Program-made: the position numbers and the translations under genes | Assembly: GCA_030620095.1 (NCBI GenBank) | Contig: JAUTXW010003406.1 | Coordinates: 434,001 to 498,000 of the forward strand | Length of the DNA stretch: 64,000 nt | Reading direction: 5' to 3' | DNA from: Kuschelorhynchus macadamiae | Lineage: Eukaryota > Arthropoda > Insecta > Coleoptera > Curculionidae | Shown here: in pieces, positions 21,829-33,714 of the stretch | Numbering within the stretch: the stretch's first letter is position 1 | Layout: every line of letters begins with the position of its first letter | Notes under the pieces: generated by a model | Seen by the model: only the letters and a program-made list of their open reading frames with translations | Database searches by the model: none | What the model was told of the DNA's origin: nothing

Positions 21829-23187
21829 CCAGTGGCGTCCGTACGGAATATTATGGTACGCAACTGCTTTTTCCGGAATTAAAAATCATTTTTAAAATCC
21901 TCATTTATTTTGCAACAAATTTAATTTCTTAACTTTTTTTCGTCCGACGCACTGTTTTCCGGCAAAAAAATAAAAATTGTTTTCATGCATTTGTGGTATA
22001 ACGAAATTATTTTAAACTACTAGGCTGGCGCCCTAATTTGTTTCTAAAATAATGACATTTGATCAATTATGTTGCGGTCTTATTTTGACAAGTATTCATA
22101 AAAGTTGCAGTTTTTAACATTGTGAAAATATCTTTAATCAATAATAAAAAGAAAATAAGTAAACTATGTTAAGATTTACCAATTCCAAGTTAACAGATAC
22201 GCATTTCACCTACGGACTTGCTGACGGGAATGCGCTTATGGCTAGGCGGATACATCAAAAGCGGTATCCAAATCGTATCATTCCCGATGCCAGAATGTTT
22301 TCAAGAATGCACAGAAGACTACATGAAACTGGGAGTCTTAGCATTGACAATAGTTCCAAAGGGGCACATCGCACGGTGAGAACACCAGAATTAGAGGAAG
22401 CTGTTTTGAACACAATTTGAAAACAATACTGAGCCCCAACATCAGGAGCAGTTTTACGTGAATGTGTGGGCTGGAATAGTTAGAGATTTCCTCATAGGAC
22501 CGTTCTTCCTTCCAGGGCGACTGGATGGACTATCCTACCGCCATTTTCTTGAAAACGATTTGCCAATTTTGCTCGAGGATGTACTTCTTTTATTAAGAGA
22601 AGAAATGTGGCAAATGCATGATGGTGCTCCTGCACATTTTAGCATTCATGGTAGAGTATTTCTGAATGAGGTGTTTACCAATCGCTGGATAGGACGTGGA
22701 GGAACTCAATCTTGGCCTCCCAGGTCCCCTGATTTAAATAGTTTAGACTATTTTTTGTGGGGGCACCTCAATACTTTAGTTTATACTACACCGGTTCAAA
22801 CTTTAGAAGAACTAAGGCAAAAAATTTTACTTTCTTGCCAAACTATGAGAAATACTCCTGGAATTTTTGAAAGGGTTCGCCAATCCATAAGAAATAGAAT
22901 TGAAGCCTGTATTCTAGCAGAAGGAGGACATTTTCGAAAATTTTTGTGATAATTAAATTAAATATTAGTTTATTTTATGCATAGAAGTTGTTAAAACTTG
23001 TAAGATTTTTTTTTAGTTTTCATGCATTGCAAAATCACTAAAATCTCATGTGGCAGTTTTGTCTAATTTGTATTAAATTAAAGTCAATCGATTAAAATAG
23101 CCACATTACAATTCAAGTTCAAAAGCAGTGCCGTAGCATATTTTTTTAGAAAAATCTTCAGTCTATATTCCATACGGACGCCACTGG
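21829..23187 (+). mobile_element. DD41D mariner element inserted at the centre of the MITE
   Basis: The ends CCAGTGGCGTCCGTACGG at 21829 and the complementary CCATACGGACGCCACTGG ending at 23187 are flanked by TA (21827-21828 and 23188-23189). It is 1,359 bp long. It carries a plus-strand transposase with an internal deletion, so it is non-autonomous. Confidence 0.88.
22166..22949 (+). pseudogene. DD41D mariner transposase with internal deletion
   Basis: The N-terminal frame (22166-22420) has a DUF4817-type helix-turn-helix region (DGNALMARRIHQKRYPNR, FSRMHRRLHETGSLSID). The frame then shifts into ENNTEPQHQEQFYVNVWAG, and the second frame (to 22949) has QMHDGAPAHFS, RSPDLNSLDYFLWGHLN and the C-terminal EGGHFRKFL. 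About 90 residues between the helix-turn-helix and VNVWAGI, including the first catalytic Asp, are missing. From the second to the third Asp there are 41 intervening residues, the DD41D spacing. The deletion rather than point decay is the main lesion. Confidence 0.88.
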
Positions 23188-23449
23188 TAGAAATATTAAA
23201 AAAATCTTCGACATTAAAAAATGCCTATTGGTGCTTAGTAGTTGCGTGCGAAATTGTATAAAAATATTATATATATATAATAAAACAGTATTAAAGTTAT
23301 GATAAGAAAATGAGTTTTTTAAAACTTTAAGACCCTGTAGCGCAAAAGTTGAGAGGTTTAGGACGTATGTTCATATGAACCTTTGTTTCTTAAATAAGCT
23401 AATAAATCATATCCTGCATTTTCAGCCATCAATTAAATTACACCCTGTA

Positions 23450-24800
23450 TATAGCAGATCTAGGCTAGAGTATAAATTTAATAAATAAGAAAAAAATGTT
23501 AGTAAAACGCTCTAGTCAGTCAATTTAATCTTTTGATATTTTAATGTATCTTGTTTCAAAAGGAAAATAAAAAATGCCAAAGTGAAAGCTACATACACAA
23601 CCAAAAAAGTATATTGTCCAGCAAGAACCACGATGTGGCTGGCCGACTTATAAAACAATTTGCAAATGATATTTTAAAATATTTACTTCACATTTAAACA
23701 TGTAACATGGAGTGAAAATTACTAATATAATATATTAACCATCCTTAGTAATGACTAATATAAAGAACTAACATATTAATTTAAAATAAGTGGTATCATT
23801 TTATAATAATTACAATTAATATCTGAAAATGGTAGTAATAAATTGGGAAAAATTCCGGAGATATAAGCTACGACGAACGTTATAGCATGGGGATGTATGC
23901 GAACGTACTATGTACCGCGTGAATTAGTAGCTGAAGTCTAGCATGTGGGAATCGGCTGGCCGAGCCACCGTCTATAATAAATATATTAGAATATCTGTGG
24001 ACAGTGGCCCACGGACTGCTGTTAATGGCATTATTTGAATGTTAGTCAAACAACGATAATAGGGATACCTACCTGTTTTGCTATATGCCCAAGAAATAAT
24101 AAACTACATTCTGGTTTTGTGCGTTTTTAGGATGTTTCTTTGGCTCTATATTCTGTACAATAGATTTCTTACTATAAGTAAGATTTTCGCTTAAAGCAAG
24201 TGGGATCCTCCCAAAAAGAGATGCATTACTATTAAGAAAAAAATACTTTAAAACCTGTTACAAAAATATTCACAATGATATATAGCTACAAAAATGTTGA
24301 TTAACCGTTTCATTGGTCTAGGAGTTTAGTTTAATATTTCTAACTAATTATAATGGCTTATCTGCTAACTAATAACAGCGGCTTATCTGCCTAAAAGACA
24401 AAGAAATAACCTGCATTGTGTTAGACATCTTCTATTAGGTAATTACATACACTTTACTGCGAGTATTTAATAACGGTACTTGTCATTTAAAATGTGAGAT
24501 AAAATTTAAAACGAAAGTCGGAAATTTCAACAAAAACTTAAATTAATCCCTTTTGGCATCTAATCATTTTTTAAGGGAATTTAAACAGAAAAGGGGAAAT
24601 TTAATTGGCGTCTTGTCTTATTACATCGTATAATTCATTAAATTTGATTGGTAAGCATAGAATGCCGCAGCGAATTTTAAGTTTTACCTAACTGTCTAAA
24701 AAAATAAACACTACATTTAAAATTCTTAACATTTCCCTGGTTCAGAAAAAAAATTTAGTAACATTCAAATGTTTTTAGATGAGCTTTGATCTCCAACTAG
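23450..24800. other. non-coding interval
   Basis: No gene, repeat array or recognisable transposon end was seen. A slightly GC-richer patch lies at about 23870-23970. Everything else is AT-rich. Confidence 0.35.
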
Positions 24801-25192
24801 AATTTAAAAATACTCTCCTTTTATCATTGATTACGTAACGTCTGATTTTTCTCCATCAGAGGTTCAATCTCAGGTGTGTAACACAGGTCTTTTCGATCAC
24901 GAAGCAATATTTTCCAAATTTAGTATTCCTCTTAGGCCCTTATAGAGACCTCGCCATAGGGGCAGAATTGTCTCGGCCTTCAATTTTTCAGAATTTCATA
25001 ATATTTGCTTAAACACCGACTGGAATTTTGAATTTGAAAATGTTAACTCAAATTTTAGAGCTTTCTTAAATAAAATTTTAAGTGTTTTTAATAGGGCCTT
25101 CCCACTTAAGGCTATTAAAACTAAGCGTCATAAACCGTCGACCACGAAAGGACTACGCACTTCTGCTAAAAATATACGTTCTCTCTTATATA

Positions 25193-27403
25193 CATTGTGT
25201 CCAAGATAAAGATGCACAGCATGGGGATCTCGGAAACGGTAAAAGATATAGTGTCAGTTAAATAGACAAAAGTTACGTATTTTGATGCCCAACAAAATCC
25301 CGTTTTACAAATTTGAAAATTCTAAGCCGTTCCGGAAATATCCGAGAAAAACCGAAATATGTCGATTTCGTTTTAATTTTTTTTTGAAGCTATTTGAAAA
25401 GATATGAAAAAACGGAAAATACTTTTTCGTTCTCACTTTTTAAACTGTACAAGGTGACGTTAACAAATTTTTATTACAACGTTTCGTTTCAATGGAACCA
25501 CCATCAACTTTGATTTTTCTTATGGGACGAAAAAAAAGTACACCTAGTATTAGATTGCGCTTTTCATTGCGAATTCAACGATGTACAACACAATATGATT
25601 ACTTATGTTTTTATCCAGAAAAATAGCTTTTTAATACATTTCTAGCATTTTATTATAGTAGGGCATGAAATCCTAACGAAAAAAGGAAGAAAAAACGGTT
25701 GACAAGTTCTTGTTAATGTATTTATTTATTTACTAACTATAACAAATGTTAAAACAAATTACCTCCATTTTCTAAACAGAAGTACGCCCGTCTTACGGTA
25801 GACTCTAAAATATGACTTAACATTTCAGGAGTAATTCTATTAAATGCTGCTCGTACTGATTGATATAATTGTTCCTCGTTGTCAAAACATTCCTTAAATA
25901 CCTCATTTTTTATATAGCCCCACAAGAAAAAGTCCAAGGGAGTTAGGTTCAGGGACCTTGGAGGCCAAGGTGTTTCATTGTAAGTCCCAATGTATCTTCC
26001 TTCAAATCGTTCAGTTAAATATTGGCGAACTTCTATGCAGTTATGGGCTGGAGCACCATCTTGTTGGAACCAACAGCCGCGTACAGCGCCTAACGGTAAA
26101 TTATCTAATGCATCTTCTAAATCGTGCCTCAAGATCTCAAGGTACCGCTCGGAAGTTAATGAATTGTGAAAGAAAATAGGGCTTATAATCTTGCTACCAA
26201 AAATCCTACACCAAATATTAAATCCAAAGCGATCTTGATGTGTGGATGGTCTATTTACAGGTGGATTACGTTGTGACCAATAGTGGGTATTGCGCCTGTT
26301 AAAAATACCGTTATTGGTTACCATGCTTTCATCAGACCAAATCACTTTATAAGGAAAATTAAGACTGTCTTCACACATCCTGGTATACCACTCACAAAAA
26401 TGCCTACGTCGTTCATCGTCACCCAGTTTTCATCCTTGACATATTCGGAATATGTAAGGCTTAATTTGATTTTTCCTTAAAATAAATTGAGCTGTAGATT
26501 TAGCTACCCCCGTCTGCTCTTCAATTTCTCTGGTGGAAGTGTGTGGATTTTCAATAACAGATTGTAGAACGTTGTATTGGTTTTCTTCATTGGAAGGTTT
26601 TTATCTGGATAATACAGGCTTTTTAAATGATCCATATTATTTTAGATTAAATAGCAAACGCCGAAAAATACACTTGTCAGGTTGTCTCCGCTCTGGGTAT
26701 TTGTTAGAATACATGCGCTCGGCTCCTACACAATTTCTTTGGCATAAAATGTATCAAGATAGCATATCACATTTTTCTTCGTTTTGTAAAATTACCTCCA
26801 TCCGTTGTAGACAATAATAAATTAAAAAACAACAACAATAATAACAATACAAACATTTACTCGTTTGAATATTTGTTAAATAAATAAATACATTGATTCG
26901 AACTTGTCAACTGTTTTTTTTCCCTTTTATCGTTAGGATCTCATGGCCTACTATAATAAAATGCTAGAAATATATTAAAAAGCCATTTTTCTGGATAAAG
27001 ACATAAGTAACCATATTGTGTAGTACATCGTTGAATTCGCAATGAAAAGCGCAATCTAATACTGGGTGTACTTTTTTCCGTCCCATAAGAAAAATCAAAG
27101 TTGATGGTGGTTCCATCGAAACGAAACGTTGTAATGAAAATTTGTTAACGTCACCTTGTACAGCTTAAAAAGTGTTTTCCGTTTTTTTCATATCTTTTCA
27201 AATAGCTTCAAAAGAAAATTAAAACGAAATCGCAATATTTCGGTTTTTCTCGGATATTTCCGGAACGGCTTAGAATTTTTAAATTTGTAAAACGGAATTT
27301 TGTTGGGCATCGAAATACGCAACTTTTGTCTAATTTAACCAACACTATATCTCTTACCGTTTCCGAGATCCCCGTGCTGTGCATCCTTATCTTGGACACA
27401 CTG
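25193..27403 (-). mobile_element. DD41D mariner element with ~545-bp inverted ends
   Basis: The tips CATTGTGTCCAAGATAA at 25193 and the complementary TTATCTTGGACACACTG ending at 27403 are flanked by TA. The arms extend to about 25745 and from about 26860, roughly 545 bp each, with good similarity throughout (for example CGTTTCGTTTCAATGGAACC and its near complement). The transposase lies between them on the minus strand. Total length is 2.2 kb. Such long arms are unusual for mariner elements but recur three times in this window. Confidence 0.88.
25749..26640 (-). pseudogene. DD41D mariner transposase
   Basis: The open frame 25749-26378 holds VIWSDESMVTNNGIFNRRNT (first Asp), WFQQDGAPAHNCIEV (second Asp), WPPRSLNLTPLDFFLWGYIK (third Asp) and the C-terminal YFCLENGGNLF. 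There are 41 residues between second and third Asp. In SLNLTP the usual SPDLTP is changed, but the catalytic Asp after TPL remains. Upstream the minus strand gives DDERRRHFCEWYTRM and, further up in broken frames, TSTREIEEQTGVAKSTAQFI, the second helix-turn-helix. The N-terminal domain is not intact. Confidence 0.85.
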
Positions 27404-27879
27404 TATAAAAAAAATCACCGACTCCATTCTTATTCTCGCCTATATCTCTAATTATAGGAGGATTTATATTAAACTAATTAAGTCAGCAAAAAAAATATAC
27501 TATCAAAAACGTCTAACCAAATCTAAGTCTAATAACGTTTCAAAGGAAACCTGATCTATTATCAATGACTTCAGAACCAAATCAAACCCTGTGACTCAGA
27601 TCTTGCCAAGTTTGGAGCCTTGTTCGTTTCTCCCTCAATCGAAAAATGTCGCTGATAGCCTTTTCTTAAGCCGTGTTAGCAGCACGGAACTATTGACCCA
27701 GCCACCTTTACTATTATTTCACTTAATTGAACAAGATCAATAATTTTTATATATTTAATCCCCTCAATCTATTGAATAATTCCATCACGATTTCGTTATA
27801 TATGAATACATAGCCTATCAATTAAAATATTCCTGAACCTGCCGCTTCCAGTCATAGAGGTCCTTACAACACTCATAAA

Positions 27880-28760
27880 TGGAATCCCTTATACAAGGTA
27901 CATTCCCTGAATGCCTTAAAACAGCTATAATACTCTTCATAAAGAGGGCGAAAAAACTTACTCTTGCAATTATGCTCTACTACCAGTGCTATCAAAAATC
28001 ATTGAAAGGTTACTAAAGAATCGTCTTATGCCATTTCTCCTTATATATAAGATAATATCCCCGGATTAGTTTGGATTTTTACCCAACAAGTGCACCAGTG
28101 ACGCTATGTTCTCGTTGCTTAGTGACGTCTACTTATCCTTCAATAACAACCACCCCACCGCCTCAGTTTTTTGTGACTATGCAAAAGCCTTTGACTATGT
28201 TAGTTATGAAATTTTGATAAGCGAGCTGAATTTTTATGGAGTCCACGGTATTTCTTTAAATTGGTTTAAATCTTATCTCGAGAATAGGCAACAATTTGTA
28301 AGGGCAAATGGTTCTGATTCTGATTGTAAATTGATTACAAGTGGAGCCCTCAAGGTTCGGCCTTGGGACCTATTCTTTTTTGTTATACATTAATGATATC
28401 ATCAACCTAAAAATTAATGGAAAAATCTCTATATTTGCTGACGACACAAGTATAACATGGAGTGATCTTGATACAACGTGTTTGCATTCTAATTTTTCCA
28501 ACGACCTCGTTATGATTATAGCTTGGTCCGATTCCAATTTGCTTTGCTTCATTGTGGATAAAACGCTGGCATTATTTTATAAGGGGACTTTACAACCACT
28601 TCAGCTACTTAACAGCAATATTAAATGCCTTGAGTCGGTTAAATTCCTGGGTTTGAATATAAATAACAACCTAAAATGGTCTAACGTGTCTTCTGCCAGA
28701 CTTACTTATTTCTCTCTGTTCGAATCCTATCTCCGCTATGGCCTTCCTTTTTGGGACTGA
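27880..28760 (+). pseudogene. Jockey-like LINE reverse transcriptase
   Basis: The fragments are TFPECLKTAIIL at about 27910, ASVFCDYAKAFDYVSYEILI (first catalytic Asp region) in 28106-28393, a shifted VPQGS-type stretch at about 28345, and FADDTSITWSDLDT (catalytic Asp pair at about 28435). SVKFLGLNINNNLKW in the thumb and LRYGLPFW close the domain. The frame changes near 28370 and upstream of 28106. Beyond 28760 the translated FRLQKRAIRKAHSQY matches the usual C-terminal region. Confidence 0.85.
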
Positions 28761-29000
28761 TGTACCACAGAGCAATTTCTTAGTGTTTTTAGGCTTCAAA
28801 AGAGAGCAATCCGCAAAGCGCACTCCCAATACTATTTCATAAAACATGAAAATATTAACACTTCCTGCATTATTTATTATTAAAACCGTCTGTTTGATAA
28901 AAAAACATATAAGCACATTCCCGGAATGGGCATTTCTCTATATTGTACGCCAATACCAAAATTCAGATTTTTATCTCAAAAAGTAACAGGAAACTATGTA

Positions 29001-29657
29001 CTATGCCTAACTTCAAGCTCAAAAATAATATGTCGGATTGTTAGCTCCTTAAAGAGAAAATAGTCTTCTGATAAAGCAAAATAGCAAACCTATTACTAAC
29101 TTTTGTATTATTTTGAAGTTTACTTTATATAAAGTTGGTATTCAAATATAATTTCGAGCTTCAAATATTGCCATTATAGAGAACATTTTAAGCCCCAATA
29201 AATAAAACTTATTTATTTAGGACGGTCAAAAAACAAACAGAGTCTATTGAAAACTAAATTAAATGAAGTCGTTATCCAGAATGCTGCCAAATGGAAATGG
29301 GTTTTTAAAAGTAATAAGATAATAAAAACCTTATTCTGTAACTGTTCTTTTTTCTTCCGAACTTTTGGTTAATTTAAAAATCGCATCGCGCCCAAGAAAT
29401 CTTGAATAACGAAAAGTATGAGAAAGTCACTCTAAAGTATATTTTAATCAGTACTCCGGGAAGTATTTTTATTCAAACTCTTTTAATAAAAGGCCGGTAA
29501 TAAGTCAGTCGTCTTAGATACGATAAGCTTTTATATAATAACTGTTCAAAAGATAACTGCTGCTAACAATGTAGTATAGGTCAATTTATTCGTATGCTGA
29601 AGAAGGGAAAGACATAGCTTGTAAATATATATCTATATACAGTGTGATATATATATA
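29001..29657. other. non-coding interval ending in a TA-rich tract
   Basis: No gene was seen. The right end (about 29620-29659) is a short TA-rich run into which the next mariner inserted. Confidence 0.4.
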
Positions 29658-29659
29658 TA

Positions 29660-30174
29660 CAGGGTGTCCCAACTAAAAGTATCCACCCCAAATAACAAGT
29701 CGCCAAGACAAAAAAAAATAAAACGCTCGGACCCGTCGATTTTGCTTTTGAGAGGGAAACATTTTGCGCCTATTTTTAATTTCGCAACATCACCCTCTGA
29801 GCGGGGGTGAGATTCACCCCCAAAATGTTAAATGGAAAGGGGGGTCGAGTGATACCTTATTTTGGGTTTCCGACCCTGGTTACAACTGCCAAGTTTGAAG
29901 CCTCTGCTGTCATTCCCGAAGAAATGGCAGCTTGTCCAAAAAAAAATATTAATAAATTAACTGCAAGAGTTGGCTGCTTTAAATTTAGGGGATGATGCAA
30001 GCTAGTGGAAAGATTTTAATAATAATTACTCCTGACGAGAGGAAAATAAAAATAGTAAATGTAAAATAATGGGGAATTTTTGCGTTTAAGAAATGTTTTC
30101 TACAAAGACTAAATTATTTTATGAATTGTTCGAAATGTTCGCCATTTACTTCCATGCAATGATACAGACGAGCC
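29660..30174 (+). repeat. left arm of the 29660-31933 element
   Basis: It pairs with 31418-31933. The open frames at 29807-29995 and 31594-31785 are the same translated arm sequence and not genes. The arm overlaps the 3' end of the transposase at 30114-30174. Confidence 0.9.
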
Positions 30175-31193
30175 TCGAATTCCTCTCGAACATTTTGAAA
30201 TGTTTCAGGTGTTAACTGACGGCATTCAGCTACTATTCGCTGTTTTAATTCCTCAAGTGATTCTGGCTGCACCTTAAGAATCTTTGTTTTCAAGTGTCCC
30301 CAAAGAAAGAAGTCCAACGGCGTCAAATCAGGTGATCGTACCGGCCATTCGATGGGACCTCTTCTTCCAATCCAGTGATCGGGAAAAGTATTATCGAGAA
30401 AATCTCTTACCGGACGAGCGCAGTGAGGAGGTGCTCCATCTTGTTGAAAGAATATCTGATCTTCAGCTAAATCCTGGTCGTTTTCTAGAATCTCAGTAAT
30501 CTGCGGATCGATGGCATTTTCAAGTAAATTTAAATAACTTTCACCATTTAAATTGCCTTCTATGAAAAAAGGTCCAACAACGTGATTGCCTAGAATTCCA
30601 GCCCACACGTTTACTTTTAAAGGATGCTGGCTATGGGTTCCCCTGAATAAATGGGGGTTGCTGTCGCTCCAATACCTGCAGTTGTGACGGTTTACTTCTC
30701 CATTTAAGTAAAATGTGGCTTCGTCAGAAAAACAAATATTGTACAATGAAATGGTATGGTTGTTTAATTTTTCAGAAATATTCTCACAAAACTCTACTCT
30801 GCGATCAAAGTCATCTTCGTTCATTTCGTGAAGCAATTGATATTTAAAGGGTCGAAACTTATGGGATTTTAGAATCCGGTGAACACTGCTTCGGGAGACT
30901 CCTGATATTGCAACTGTTTCTCTAATGGAGTTACTTGGGACCATAGCAACATGGCCAAGGACTGCAACCTCAACATTTTCATTTCTTATTGGTCTTATTC
31001 TTTCATGCTTTTTATTGACAACTGAGCCGGTTTCGAAAAATTTGTTCCAGAGTTGTAATACACTTCTATGAGTCAAAGAATGTTCGGGATGAGATTCATT
31101 AAAACTTACAGCTGCAGCTCTCGCACAATTATTGTTTCTAATGTAAAGAACAATAATTTCGATTCTCTCTTGTATCGTAAACGTCATAGGCAA
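30114..31193 (-). CDS. DD41D (rosa-like) mariner transposase, uninterrupted
   Basis: This is a 359-codon open frame with no stop or frameshift. Residues about 1-60 form a DUF4817-type helix-turn-helix (TIQERIEIIVLYIRNNNCAR, LQLWNKFFETGSV). Residues about 85-120 form a second one (SIRETVAISGVSRSSVHRIL). The catalytic core has ICFSDEATFYLNGEVNRHN (first Asp), VNVWAGILGNHVVGPFF, IFFQQDGAPPHCARP (second Asp) and WPVRSPDLTPLDFFLWGHLK (third Asp). There are 41 residues between second and third Asp, the spacing of the rosa/Visitor group. The family inserts at TA and the element has TA flanks. It ends EVNGEHFEQFIK inside the left inverted repeat. It could be active. Confidence 0.93.
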   Translation of the reverse strand: MPMTFTIQERIEIIVLYIRNNNCARAAAVSFNESHPEHSLTHRSVLQLWNKFFETGSVVNKKHERIRPIRNENVEVAVLGHVAMVPSNSIRETVAISGVSRSSVHRILKSHKFRPFKYQLLHEMNEDDFDRRVEFCENISEKLNNHTISLYNICFSDEATFYLNGEVNRHNCRYWSDSNPHLFRGTHSQHPLKVNVWAGILGNHVVGPFFIEGNLNGESYLNLLENAIDPQITEILENDQDLAEDQIFFQQDGAPPHCARPVRDFLDNTFPDHWIGRRGPIEWPVRSPDLTPLDFFLWGHLKTKILKVQPESLEELKQRIVAECRQLTPETFQNVREEFEARLYHCMEVNGEHFEQFIK

Positions 31194-31417
31194 TTGTTAG
31201 AAACTTTCGTCTTTTAACACTTTCAGACAAAATAAATTTTAAATAAAATGCACAAACTGTAATAAACGCATGAATGCTTGACACTAAATAAACGATAACA
31301 ATGTGATTTTATTTTGTTGGTTGCTGATGTTTTATGATAACAGTAAGAATGGAATGCTGATTTTTTAAAAATTTTGTACAGTGACAATTCGACAAGTTAG
31401 CTTAAACGTTTTGGCAA

Positions 31418-31933
31418 CGGTCTGTTTCATTGCAAGGGAGTAAATGGCGAACATTTCGAACAATTCATAAAATAATTTAGTCTTTGTAGAAAACATTTCT
31501 TAAACGCAAAAATTCCCCATTAATTTACATTTACTATTTTTATTTTCCTCTCGTCCGGAGTAATTATTATTAAAATCTTTTCACTAGCCTGCATCATACC
31601 CTAAATTTAAAGCAGCCAACTCTTGCAGTTAATTTATTAATATTTTTTTTTCGACAAGCTGCCATTTCTTCGGGAATGACAGCAGAGGCTTCAAACTTGG
31701 CAGTTGTAACCAGGGTCGGAAACCCTTCAAAATAAGGTATCACTCGACCCCCCTTTCCATTTAACATTTTGGGGGTGAATCTCACCCCCGCTCAGAGGGT
31801 GATGTTGCGAAAGTGAAAATAGGCGCAAAATGTTTCCCCCTCAAAAGCAAAATCGACGGGTCCGAGCGTTTTATTTTTTTTTTGTCTTGGCGACTTGTTA
31901 TTTGGGGTGGATACTTTTAGTTGGGACACCGTG
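31418..31933 (-). repeat. right arm of the 29660-31933 element
   Basis: Reverse complement of 29660-30174. It lies upstream of the transposase and so probably contains the promoter. One tip base differs (CACCGTG against CACCCTG). Confidence 0.9.
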
Positions 31934-32289
31934 TATATATATATATATACAGTGTGAGCCATGTATTGGGATCAAGGAAACTATAAGAGATACAAAAATG
32001 ATTAAAGCTCTGTAATTTCTTTATTTTTATTTTTTTTGTAGAAAACGGTTATTGCATTAGATTTTAATTACGACGTTTCGGTTATCCTTCACCATCACCA
32101 ACTTTATTTTTTCTTATGGAGGCCATATTGAATTTTTGTCGCTTAAAAATAAGCAAGAAAAATCCTATTCATTGATGTAAAACAAGGATACATTAAAGAA
32201 AAACCACCAATCAAAAAATAATAATAAGCTTTAACTAGAAACATACACATGTACACAAAAGAATACAATATTTGTTATATTAAACAAAA

Positions 32290-32860
32290 TGCTGTCTATT
32301 TTTAGCAACGCAAACACGACATTTTTTTAAAACACTATTTGTCGCTCGTCTAAGTGTGTTTCTGTTAATATTAGCAAACACTTCCTGAGCTCTCTCTTCG
32401 AGTACGGCCAGTGTCTCGAGAGGTTCAAATTCAAGTTCATTTTTAACGTGCCCTCACAAAAAGAAATCGAAGTGTGTAATATCTGGCGACCTAGCAGGCC
32501 ATAGTGTAGAACCACCATTGGAAATTATTTTGTCCCCAAAAGTTCTTCTTAATAAATCTCTGACAGCCCTGGAATTGTGGGCTGGGCAGTCCTCTAGCTG
32601 AAACCAAAAAAATGGACCTATATATCGATTACCTCAAAATACAAGATTACGTATAAAGCAGTTAAACCAGCTAATATGAAAAACTATTTAACCGTAAATG
32701 CCACACCAAACGTTCATGCCAAACCGAGTTTGCATCCTACGTTGTGCCAACAATCTAGGATTCTCTGTTGGCCAATAGTGACGATTGTGTTTGTTAAATA
32801 TTCCACAGTTACTAAAATATGTTTAGTCAGTCCATATAATGGCACTGCTAAAATTTACTG
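32290..32860 (-). pseudogene. decayed DD41D mariner transposase
   Basis: Minus-strand fragments in changing frames include FNKHNRHYWPTENPRLLAQR, FGMNVWCGIYG, RYIGPFFWFQLEDCPAHNSR (second catalytic motif, Gln-Asp-Gly-Ala changed), LWPARSPDITHFDFFL and RNTLRRATNSVLKKCRVCV. The wording is closest to the transposase at 51036-52153. The right part is cut off where a PLE fragment begins near 32880. A possible tip (CAGTGTGAGCCATGTATTGG) lies at 31950. Confidence 0.75.
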
Positions 32861-32879
32861 GCACACATTTTAAGAAAAT

Positions 32880-33420
32880 TAATTTAAAGGTCAAATTCAT
32901 TCGATGGTCCCAGAAGAAAATCAACCCATTACCCTTAAATATAGAAAACTGCCATTTATTACTGGCCTTACTAACAACATTTCAAAATTATTTAAATCCT
33001 TTCCAGAGATTAAGGTAGTGAAATACAACACAATAAAAAATTTTAATCTGTTGTTGTCCAAAGATAAAACACCTTTGTTGTTTAATAGTAATGTAGTATT
33101 CGAGTTATCGTGTTTGGAATGTGATGGACAGTATATTGGCCAAACTTCACAATGGCTTAAAGAATCACTGGCCACAAGAGTGATTGCCGTTTAGGAAAAA
33201 ACTCCTGTGCGTTAGCTGAACATAATAAAAAAACTGGCCATAATTTTGATTTTGCAAATGTAAAAATTTTGGAAATTGCATCCAACTATAAAAAAAGATT
33301 GTTTCTGGAAATGTTTCATATCAATAGGAATAATAGATGTATAAATTATAAATCAGACACAAATCAGTTAAGTAATATTTATTGTAATCTGTTAAATTTA
33401 ATGTGATCCTTTTTAATTCC
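32880..33420 (+). pseudogene. Penelope-like element, GIY-YIG endonuclease end
   Basis: The frame 32904-33194 has YRKLPFITGLTNNISKLFKS, FELSCLECDGQYIGQTSQWL and a break at 33194. The QYIGQTSQWL segment is the GIY-YIG core preceded by the CxxC typical of PLE endonucleases. Downstream translation in other frames (LAEHNKKTGHNFDF, LEMFHINRN) continues the domain. The reverse transcriptase is absent, so the copy is 5'-truncated. It is followed by the PLE-like tail at 33700-33760. Confidence 0.82.
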
Positions 33421-33714
33421 ATACTGTACATACTCCTCGTAGAAATAATTATTAGCAAGATAGTTTACACCAGATAACGATTTATTGTGCATTTTTTCTG
33501 CTTCCGTTGGTATAAAGCTATGGTTATTTTTGATAACGCTACATTGTTAAAATGCTGTTGCGAACGTGAAATGTTCAAATTTTACAGAGTTTGACTCTAC
33601 TTTCTTGTAAAAATTTTAAAAAGTACCTAATGTTTCTTGTTTTTGTTTTTTTTTTTTTTGGTTTATATAAATTTTAAAAATATTTTAATTTTGTTTTCTG
33701 TTAATCTTGTAGCT

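Larger units (their letters stand above)
21579..23447. mobile_element. palindromic MITE with TA target duplication, split at its centre
   Basis: The left tip CAGGGTGTAATTTAATTGAT at 21579 pairs with the right tip ending CACCCTG at 23447, with TA on both outer sides. The arms match inward for about 250 bp right up to the inserted mariner (left arm ends GATAATTTTA, right arm begins TAGAAATATT). The original element was therefore an almost perfect palindrome of about 510 bp. Tip and TA target are Tc1/mariner-like. Confidence 0.85.
24800..29000 (+). mobile_element. Jockey-like LINE, split by a mariner element
   Basis: Plus-strand coding fragments appear in LINE order: the end of an AP endonuclease (VCNTGLFDHEAIFSKFSIPL at about 24870-24930, with the D-H pair), a linker (24960-25190, resuming at 27430-27680 as RIYIKLIKSAKKIYYQKRL), reverse transcriptase (27880-28760) and a C-terminal tail (28760-29000). 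The linker is continuous once 25193-27403 is removed. The 5' part with most of the endonuclease and any ORF1 is missing. Many frameshifts show age. Confidence 0.78.
29660..31933 (-). mobile_element. DD41D mariner element with ~515-bp inverted ends and intact transposase
   Basis: The tips are CAGGGTGTCCCAACTAAAAG at 29660 and its complement ending GGGACACCGTG at 31933, flanked by TA. The arms reach about 30174 and 31418. They share the CCACCCCAAATAACAAGTCG block, the GATTCACCCCCAAAATG block and TTGTTCGAAATGTTCGCC. The arms include the last 20 or so codons of the transposase, so that coding end exists twice, once sense and once inverted. The single gene is uninterrupted, making this the youngest-looking DNA element here. 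Confidence 0.93.

Noticed and set aside
29807..31785. Paired 62-63 codon frames (29807-29995 and 31594-31785) as duplicated genes
   Set aside because: They are the same translated inverted-repeat arm of the DD41D element.
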